This document shows, piece by piece, positions 9,816 through 17,052 of a DNA stretch of 64,000 nt (positions within the stretch are counted from its first letter, which is position 1; each line of letters starts with the position of its first letter). Both the position numbers and the translations under genes were made by a program. The notes beneath the pieces were generated by a model that worked only from the letters and a program-made list of their open reading frames with translations, searched no databases and was not told the origin of the DNA. The stretch lies in contig NC_090615.1 of the NCBI RefSeq assembly GCF_004359215.1, positions 1,038,961 to 1,102,960 on the forward strand, given 5' to 3'. This DNA is from Bremia lactucae. Its lineage: Eukaryota; Oomycota; Peronosporomycetes; Peronosporales; Peronosporaceae.

Positions 9816-11505
9816 GTGATTGTCTTAACCAGTGTCCAAAAAGTGCCCGAATTGACTTCCGACCGCCAAGGTTGTTTCCTCGTAACAACAACAACGTCGC
9901 ATTCGTGGCGCTTTCAAGCGCGTTCGGAACACGATTGCCATGCATGGATCCAAGCCATTCAACAAGCTATTGCCATTGCCCATGGCGTACTTCCCAAGCA
10001 CCTTGCGTTGCCACAAACGCGCACAATCAATTTTTGCCACTCGACACAACGTTGGCAACAGGCAACATGTTCCCCTACCCGCTTCCCGCCGAAACCCGTC
10101 TGTGTTCGCGCAAAAAACGTGCCAAATCCATCGTTTCTTTCCAATCACGACGTGTTAACAATCTTGCCACGCTTCCAACGCAATGGCCGCATGATAGAAG
10201 CGTTGCAACTCATGCATCAACACACGACACTTCGTCAAGAATACTGGCCATTGATTTTTCACTATGCTCTCACATCGTTTAACGATCCCAAGGACACCAC
10301 CATTCCCGACTTGATCAAACGTCCTCTTTCCAAAGAGTACGTACACCGCCACTTCTTTCATTTCGCTTTCCCATTCACTCCAACTCGAATCCATGTCATT
10401 AGTGATGGAGTACAAGTCCAGAAAGATCTTCCACGAGTCCCAATGGCTTGCAGCATCTGCCAACGCGCCCATGTTAACGCCACTTGAACGTACGCAGTGC
10501 ATCCAACACGTTGCCATTATTTTACATGCTTTTCTCTCGAGTTGTCGCACGGCCCGTCGCACCGACAATGCCACCAATTCGTTGTGTCACGCGAGTTTCT
10601 ACATGCAAGGCATGAATGGTCTTGCTTTATCCTCTTGCATGCCTTGAAACACGACGGTCACGGAACCTTTGTCCAATTCTTACGTGGGATTGTAGCATGC
10701 ATTTTACCGCACGTCTTTGGGATTTGTATGTATCACGACCCCACGAGTTCCAAACATTTTCATTTGTTTCAATCCCTTGGTCAAGTTGGTGCCGTGTTTC
10801 AAGACGTGGTACAAGCCCACGTGCCATCTTTTGCGACGACATTGGAACATGCTGGCGTCCCCATCTGTTTACTCGCGTACAAGTGGTTTCCAACGCTCTT
10901 TTCCGATGTCACACTAGTGGCCTCGCAAGCGCCATTGCGTTTTGAGACACTCTTGTTTTGTTGGGACGTGTGTTTCCTACTGGGAGTGGATGGACTCTTT
11001 TGTGTGGCAGTGGTGCTCTGTCGTGTGGCGGAAAACGACCTGAAGCGACTTGTTCAAGCAAGTGCGGAACTTGGGAGTGCGACCTTTGGACGTGTCTTGG
11101 CGGAATTAACCCCTGCTGAATTGATTTTTCACGTGTGTAACGTGCTGGAATCGTCCTCATCCGGTGCTTTTAAAGCTTCGAAAGGCACGCTTTCGACGGT
11201 TTCGACGTGACGTTTGCACACGTCAAGATGAAGACGCAAAATGTAAGGAAAGCATCGACTTGTCGTTGATGACGGTCACGGATTTGGATTCGGGAAAAGT
11301 CTTTCGATTGTCCTTCACGGGGACTTTAGTGCTATTAATGACGTGAGAAAAAAAAAAACGAGGTTGCCGCTTTTTATTGAAATTGGAAAAACAAAAAAAG
11401 AGTGCGAAAAACAAAACAGGTTTTTTTTTGAACTAAATATATAATATACTTGACTTGTTATTACAAAACAGGCGTGGAAGCGACCCTTTTAAAAGTGATT
11501 TGAAA

Positions 11506-11886
11506 TTACTTGATTGGGGTTTCGTTGTAGTCATTGCTTGGTTTGTCGCTGATTTTTTTCCGCCAAGCAGCGAGTAAATTATTGAGAGACACCTTTAAAA
11601 TGTCTAATTGTCGTTGTCGTACCTTGGAAGGTGCAGCCGGCTTGACTATACTATGCAATTTTGTGTGGCTTCGAACCTTGAAGATGTGATAGTGCGTACG
11701 CATTAGCCTGCACTAATCAGCGCTTTTGTCACTATCGTTTTACTTATTCTATCATTTATATTGGTACTTCATCATTTTCTGTGCTTGTTGTTGTTGGGAG
11801 AAAATCTCCTTTTTTGGATCAGAGGTGGAAACGGCGATGCCGTCGGCTTTGTTCCAAACAGAGTGACAACGAGCTGCCCTAGCCAT
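11506..11886 (-). CDS. Small two-exon gene, 106 aa, function unknown
   Basis: Exon 1 is 11886-11768 (begins MARAARCHSVWNKADG), intron 11767-11708 (60 nt, GTACCA...TGCAG with CTGAT as a possible branch site), exon 2 11707-11506 (ends ...YNETPIK). Splicing joins the two open frames in phase, making a K codon across the junction; without splicing, exon 1 hits a stop a few codons later. The protein is basic with a glutamine-rich, probably helical middle and no signal peptide or membrane segment. I do not recognise the family. It is convergent with the end of the TBC pseudogene, 159 bp away. Confidence 0.6.
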
Positions 11887-12283
11887 TTCCAAGCTCGATG
11901 GTAGATCCAGAGAGTAAGCTCACACATGCAACGCGTCTATACACGTCGCATCTCCTGAAACGGGGTCGGTCATAGGACGTAGTTTTATTGACCACTGCTA
12001 AACTGGCTGGGTCACTAGGGCAAGTTTCTGTCGTTGAGATGATACCCTCGCGGGTCATCGTCATAATGACGAAACTATGTCCCTCTGTGGACCTCGGTCC
12101 GCTACTATGAACTCGGGCATCGCGTGTAGTCGGTAAACATGATCCAAGAACAAGAGAGCTGTTCCCTTGCCTGGGTTCGATGTTTTACATGGCACTAAAT
12201 GCACCATTTTGCTCGGTACAGTAGGACGCTAGATATATAAAGACAGTTTTTCTTTCCCTAATTATAATCCTTCAAATTACCTT
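11887..12283. other. Intergenic region upstream of the two-exon gene
   Basis: No gene or named repeat is seen. It should hold the promoter of the small gene on the minus strand. I found no good YCAYTYY initiator close to its ATG. Confidence 0.35.
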
Positions 12284-12693
12284 TGGTAGCTAAAGCCTCT
12301 TAGCTACTTTGAAAGCTTCCTTTGTACCCTTGTTGTAAGGGAAGTTTCAATGCGCCTCACCTACACTGTAATCGGTGTAAGGTTGACTAGTACTTATCAA
12401 TACTAAAGATATGTGCCGCGTTACAAATACCCTAAGCCCGTGGTAGCTAAAGCCCCTTAGCTAATTAGAAACCTTCCTCTGTATTGTTGTATACGTGAAG
12501 TTTCGAGGCACTTCACCTACACTGTACTCGGTGTAAGGTTGACTATTGACAAATACTTATCACTAAAAGTGAAAATTGCCCCGTTAAAGATACCCTAAGC
12601 CCGTGGTAGCTAAAGCCTCTTAGCTTCATAGGAACCTTACGCTGTACTTTTGTGTACGTGAAGTTTCGAGACACCCCACCAACACTGTAATCA
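12284..12693 (-). repeat. Three tandem truncated LTR-B-like ends, period about 163 bp
   Basis: The motif 'taccctaagcccgtggtagc' begins at 12428 and again at 12591 (163 bp apart); a third, earlier copy lacks the first bases. Each unit has the tagctaaagcc(t/c)cttagct block, a cttc(c)tctgta block and the cacctacactgta block found near the inner ends of LTR-B. The units look like partial LTRs stacked head to tail by nested insertion or unequal exchange. Confidence 0.6.
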
Positions 12694-13064
12694 GTGTAAA
12701 GGTTTTTAATTAATATATTATTCAAAAGGTGGATAACATTTGGAGAATATTATCTAATATAATCATGTTCGGAATGCTTATCCGTTGGTTATATAGGTCA
12801 TTGTATTTACTTGCTCCGCAGTCCAATCAGCACTGGACGCGTGCAAAGAGAGTATATAATAAAGCTAGTATTAAATAGATAGAAACAGAAGAATTTGATT
12901 ATATTAAAACAAATTACTTTGAACCCTCTTTAAAGCAAATGTTTTAAAGAGATCTTCCTCTGCACGTACAAATGTACGTGAAGTAACGTGAGGCACCACT
13001 AGCACTGAAGTAGTGGAAAGTGGACTTGTGCTGAAGCAGTACAAGCCGGCAGTGCCCCGTTACA
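12694..13064 (-). repeat. LTR-C, 5'-truncated
   Basis: It ends ...AGTGCCCCGTTACA directly before the primer-binding-like site. It matches the reverse complement of the full LTR-C copies at 13624-14075 and 15903-16352 but lacks their first ~30 bases. Minus here marks orientation relative to those copies; as part of its own element it is the 5' LTR of a + strand relic. Confidence 0.75.
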
Positions 13065-13066
13065 CC

Positions 13067-13086
13067 TGGTAGCACTTTGTAGTCCG
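13067..13086 (+). other. Primer-binding-like site of the + strand gypsy relic
   Basis: TGGTAGCACTTTGTAGTCCG starts two bases after the LTR end, the normal place for a tRNA primer site, and TGG pairs with a tRNA CCA end. TGGTAGCA would pair with the 3' end of typical eukaryotic initiator tRNA-Met, but the match may stop there. The same sequence, with one or two changes, follows the LTRs at 15903, 34147, 53491 and 63498 on the minus strand. Confidence 0.6.
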
Positions 13087-13114
13087 TCCAAGGATCACAG
13101 TTCTATCATCTAAA

Positions 13115-13424
13115 ATGGACATGTTAGATAATAATGGAAATACGCACCACGTTTCGCGTGATAGCTACTTCTTTCTAAGTGACATAGAGAGAAGTGCGGT
13201 CGAACGAATGAGTTCGACCGTAAGGAATTATGCCATCCTTGCCATTCTGTCCAGTTTGGACCGAGACGCTACGGCTAGAGCTCTTGATGCTGCAACGATC
13301 GAAGTGGCGGTGCCAAGCTACCGGCAAGGCGATATAGCCTATCTTTCATTTGGTCTTTCATTTGCGCTCGGCTCTTTTGATCAAGGCCAACCATTGATAA
13401 GGCTCCTTCCATTTAGCCCCAGAC
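13115..13424 (+). pseudogene. Gypsy gag N-terminal fragment
   Basis: The frame begins MDMLDNNGNTHHVSRDSYFF and carries 'FLSDIERSAVERMSSTV', nearly identical to the minus-strand gag at 15852-15533 (MDMLDGSGNTHHVSPESYSF). Similarity to that copy stops after about 55 residues. The frame then runs into the left arm of the palindrome, so most of the capsid region is missing. Confidence 0.7.
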
Positions 13425-13489
13425 ATACCTCATTGCCAGGTTCAGGGACACACAATCATTATGTGTCCCTGAACCTGGCAATGAGGTAT
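13425..13489. repeat. Perfect inverted repeat, 28-bp arms, 9-base spacer
   Basis: The left arm 13425-13452 (starts ATACCTCATTGCCAGG) and right arm 13462-13489 (starts TGTGTCCCTGAACC) are exact reverse complements around CAATCATTA. It sits at the point where shortened gag meets protease. It reads as an inverted duplication created with the gag deletion rather than a regulatory hairpin. Confidence 0.85.
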
Positions 13490-13500
13490 CCCTCAATACC

Positions 13501-14400
13501 TTGAAATTAAAAGTGACAAATGATATGTCACTTAGCGCCCTAGTGGACTGTGGAACGTTGAATAACTTTATTCGTCGCCAGTCGCTAGAGGGTCGTAGGC
13601 TAAAATATGTTAAGCGCGACATCTGTAACGGGGCACTACGACTTGTACTGCTTCAGCACAAGTCCACTTCGCACTACTTCAGTTGCGAGTGGTGCCTTAC
13701 GTTAATTGACGTACACTGTACGTGCAGAGGAAGACTTCTCTTAAGACAACTAGACTTAAGAGGGTAAAATGAAAAGTGTATTATTATAATTAAGTGTCTC
13801 TTGTTCTATCTTTGTAAATGCTAACTTAATTATAATCTAATACCAAACATGTAAAAGAATTCTTATCTCTATCTTATCTGTAACTCTCTTTGATTACTCC
13901 TGCAGCTGATTAGCCTGCGGAATAAATAAATATAATGGCCTTTACCTCTTTATAAATAAGAATTCTGAATATTACTATATAAAGTAATATCCTCCAAATA
14001 TTCTGTACCTTTTAGATAATATCTTAATTAACAACCTTTAAGTGTTAATTTCATGTAGCGATACACCCCGTTACAACCTCCCTCCAACGAGGATTACGGT
14101 GCGTCTAGCGACAGGCGCATCGATAACAGTAATGAAATGCATAGTAAAACTCTCTACCCATTAAAAGATTTACATTACGATGATGATTTCATCATCTGGA
14201 GTTGGATGACAAATTTGATGTCATCCTAGGTTTACCTTGGCTCAGATAATATGAGCCAATAACCAGCTGGCAGCATCGATCCGTAGAGTTGCCTGCTACT
14301 TGTTAATCAGATGACCATCTGATGAACGCCTTGGAGCGTTTACAAGCGTGTGGATGTACTACGAGTGAGTGCGATTGCTCCTAGCAAAGTTTTGGAGAGT
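13501..14400 (+). pseudogene. Gypsy aspartic protease, interrupted by a solo LTR
   Basis: Before the LTR the frame reads 'ALVDCGTLNNFIRRQSLEG', matching the retroviral-type D(S/T)G catalytic box but with cysteine in the middle position. After the LTR, bases 14076-14130 match the protease region of elements H and I ('cctccaacgaggatta...', reverse complement near 62315). The C-terminal ILGLPWL box follows at about 14210-14240. A frameshift lies just before that box. Confidence 0.65.
13624..14075 (+). repeat. Solo LTR, family C, inserted in the protease
   Basis: It is 452 bp, TGTAACGGGGCACTACG to ATACACCCCGTTACA, with 10-bp perfect inverted ends (TGTAACGGGG / CCCCGTTACA). The flanking pentamers ACATC and ACCTC differ at one base and fit a target duplication. 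Protease sequence continues across it. Its orientation is opposite to that of the LTR at 12694-13064. Confidence 0.8.
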
Positions 14401-14454
14401 CATGAACCCACCTTTGCTAGACAATAAAAACGCTTTCGGCGCCGATCACTTCTC

Positions 14455-14890
14455 TTAGTTCTATAGAACTAAAGGCTTTAACAACTCAGGGAGTCGTACA
14501 AGCTATATAAGCTTAATGAATCCTAGTTCAAGAGATTCAGGGGTTCGTAGAACCAAGTAGCAACTAGTGCCCGAGAGTATGTACCTTAGAAAGGCTTCTA
14601 TCTCTCACAGATCAATGCGCAAGCCCAAATTTGGTGGTGGCCGGAGAAAAAGCGGAAGGCACCAGACGCTTTAAGATCAAAAGTTGAATTGCACTATATT
14701 AAATATTATTTAAATCTAACACCTTACCCTACCTAATTAAAAAAATAGATTTTTTTGCCGCTAGATTTATATCTGGGCGGGACCATGTTTGTTACCCATA
14801 ATAAATGTGATTTGGGTAATTAACTATTTTAGAATTGTATATCAGGGTATATTTACCCATAAGGTAAAAGTACCACAACAATGGTTCTCC
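14455..14890. repeat. Copia-related fragment and an LTR-D-like AT-rich repeat
   Basis: Bases 14500-14650 resemble the start of the copia element at 40790-40950: 'cgtacaa..tat..agcttaatgaat', 'agttcaagagattcag', then 'gcgcaagcc'. The following AT-rich stretch, reverse-complemented, resembles 19585-19700 (shared 'aaaatagtta', 'atcacatttattatgggtaac') and more weakly 54655-54800. I call this shared sequence LTR-D. Whether it is a copia LTR is not proved. Confidence 0.4.
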
Positions 14891-15297
14891 AAAATGGCCT
14901 CCATCGATCTCGGTACGTCTAGCAATCATGCTAGTGTTGTTGTGCATTGTCGAAGATGAGGCCATAGGACGAGCCTGGAAATTGTCTCGTCATGACATAT
15001 ATAACGACGTGGGTCCTTCCATTTATTTTTTTATTTTTAGGTCCTTACAATCTTAGCTATCGATATATTTTACGGCGATTGCTTTGGTCAAAAATGTTGT
15101 ACTTATCCTATATCCAACAGCTCGGGCACTTAAGCTAGCGGAGATTGATAAACAAGAGAAAAAAGAAAATAAGGCCGATCGGACCAGAAGGCTGGCGTTC
15201 TCGGATGGAGTTAACTTCATAACTTTTATTGTTGGTTGTCCAGTGGCCGCATCAACACCGATAAGGAACATGCGAGCGCTTACTGCAGTGCATACTG
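14891..15297. other. Unassigned stretch
   Basis: Overlapping open frames exist on both strands (15084-15302 + and 15271-15053 -) but neither shows a family motif. It ends where the LTR-A fragment begins. Confidence 0.3.
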
Positions 15298-15531
15298 TGT
15301 AACGGGCTAGAGTTGCCCTAACGTTACACAGTCCCCGTTAAGTACATTTGGTGTACTTAAGGGGATGGTCAATTACTAAATAATAGTAATTAGACCCAAC
15401 ACTCGGGTGTGGTGCACATTTGTGACCAACCCTTGTGGATATGATGCACATGGGTGCATTCACATTAGGAGGGATGACGCCCAGCGTCATCCGTGATGAC
15501 GGCTAGCGTCATCCGTTACGCGAGGTATCTA
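15298..15531 (+). repeat. LTR-A fragment ending at an N join
   Basis: It starts TGTAACGGGCTAGAG and follows the LTR-A copies closely for 234 bp, to the 'gcgaggtatcta' block, then meets the single N at 15532. Sequence beyond the N is gag of another element, so the join may be an assembly artefact. Confidence 0.75.
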
Positions 15532-15532
15532 N

Positions 15533-16352
15533 AGAGTTTCGGGACGACGCGTTTGCGTCATCCCAGGTACAGGGGTCTGTACCTGTTGTAATCTCAACAG
15601 TTCCGCCTGTTGAGAGCCTTGCTGATTCAGCAAGGCTACTTTTTCCTTCATCTCGTCAAGTTCATGTTGTATGAACTTGGCGACGGTTGAATGGAGGGCA
15701 TCTCTGTCTAAGTTGGACAGTAATGCCAGGATTGCATCGTTTCCTACGGATGAACTCATTCGTTCAACCGCACTCCTTTCTATATCACTTAGAAAGGAGT
15801 AGCTTTCAGGGGAAACGTGATGCGTATTCCCACTACCATCTAACATGTCCATGTTAAATGTGGGAAATGTGGTCCTTGGACGGACTACAAAGTGCTACCA
15901 GGTGTAACGGGGCACTGCGACTTGTACTGTTTCAGTACAAGTCCACTTCACACTGCTTCAGATGTGAGTGGTGCCTCTCGTTAAGTAACGTACACTGTAC
16001 GTGCAGAGGAAGACTTCCCTTAAGACAAGTTAACTTAAGGGTAAAATGAAAACTGTATTAATATAGTTAAGTGTCTTTGTTAATCTATCTTTGTAAATGT
16101 TGTCTTAACTATAAACTAATACTAAACATATAAATGAATTCTTATCTATCTTATCTCGTAACTCTCTTTGATTACTTCTACAGCTGATTAGTCTGCGGAA
16201 TAAATAGACATAATGGTCTATACCTATTTATGGATAAGAATTTAGGAAATTACTATTTAAAAGTAATTTCCTCCAAGTATTATCTATCTTTTGGATAATA
16301 TTAATTAACAATCTTTTATTGTTAATTTCATGTAACGATACACCCCGTTACA
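15533..16352 (-). mobile_element. Gypsy 5' end on minus strand: LTR-C, primer site, gag start
   Basis: The LTR-C copy at 15903-16352 (450 bp, perfect 10-bp inverted ends) is followed on the minus strand by CC then TGGTAGCACTTTGTAGTCCG, then a gag frame opening at 15852. That frame reads MDMLDGSGNTHHVSPESYSF, then 'FIQHELDEMKEKVALLNQQ', a glutamine-rich, probably coiled-coil segment, and is cut at the N (15532). Gag is better preserved here than in its sister at 13115. Confidence 0.8.
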
Positions 16353-17040
16353 TTCGAGGTTTAAAAAAAGTAGAGTCGATGGCGAGTGTGCCTTTGTTTG
16401 CCCAAGGATCATGGGTGGCCCACTATTGTAGGAATTAAGGACGAAGACGCACGAGCCGCACTCTGATTTTATCGGCGAGTAGTTGTCAGCTTCTCGCTCT
16501 GGTTGGGTTCCTGTTGATTAAACTCGTTACTGAATTACATTGAAAGCTAAATATTCTAGCAAAGTGATAAAAGCGAAGGAACGAACTAAGGAATAATCTT
16601 CATTCGCTCCTCATTAATTGAGCCTATCTTCCAGATAATTAAAATCCAGTGCTACTGAAGGAATCCGTGTCTTGATCCAAAGGCGTAATCCGTGCACTAT
16701 TTATTCGTGCAAAGGTCGGTAATTTGTAAATTTGCTAACGAAGACCTGACTGTAATTTGAGACCAAATGTTGTGTTAAAAATTCGATTAGGATATTCGAA
16801 ACAGAACAAGGATACCGTTTCTCGCACTCCCGCTAACGTAGGTCGCAACCTTCGTTGGTGATGTGAGGCTAGTGTTCAAATTATTGATGTATATATGCGC
16901 ACCGCTCACCTGTGTCCGAGGGGTAATTTATCAAAATTCTCTCGTAAAAACTTGAACTAACGAATAAAGCCACTTCCTTAGGGCCTAACCGAAAGATTTG
17001 GCCTGGAAGAGGGATAATAGCGAGTCAGATGAGGTATAAC
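16353..17040. other. Unassigned region
   Basis: No coding signal, LTR or conserved motif was recognised. It separates the LTR-rich block from the large minus-strand pseudogene and would hold the 3' flank of that gene. Confidence 0.35.
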
Positions 17041-17052
17041 ATAAGTGACTTG

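Larger units (their letters stand above)
7786..11346 (+). pseudogene. PH-TBC domain (Rab-GAP) gene, split by a retroelement and frameshifted
   Basis: The part before the insertion (about 7786-8085) has the start of a PH domain ('MHWKNHTVEL'). The part after it (9816 on) continues with 'VIVLTSVQKV', 'GCFLVTTTT', 'SWRFQARSEHDCHAWIQAI', the last strands and C-terminal helix of a PH domain. The TBC domain follows with VQKDLPR (the IxxDxxR arginine finger) near 10425, YMQGMNGLA (the YxQ glutamine finger) near 10600, and the C-terminal TBC block 'YKWFPTLFS' with 'RFETLLFCWDVCFLLG' near 10880-10990. Reading needs frame changes near 10440, 10630 and 11165; a last open stretch ends at 11346. TBC proteins stimulate GTP hydrolysis by Rab GTPases in vesicle traffic. 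With the 1.73-kb insertion and the shifts this copy should be dead, unless some shifts are assembly errors. Confidence 0.75.
12694..14420 (+). mobile_element. Gypsy relic on + strand: LTR-C, gag, protease
   Basis: The order is a 5'-truncated LTR-C (12694-13064), a TGGTAG primer-binding-like site, a shortened gag (13115 on), a palindromic junction (13425-13489), and a protease that is interrupted by a solo LTR (13624-14075) and resumes at 14076. The resumed part reads 'LDDKFDVILGLPWL' with one shift, the C-terminal protease signature also seen in elements H, I and the chromodomain element. RT and later domains are missing. Confidence 0.75.

Noticed and set aside
12694..14075. A fold-back transposon formed by two inverted LTR-C copies
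   Set aside because: Protease sequence continues on both sides of 13624-14075, and the LTR is flanked by ACATC/ACCTC, so it is an independent solo insertion into a relic that starts with LTR-C.
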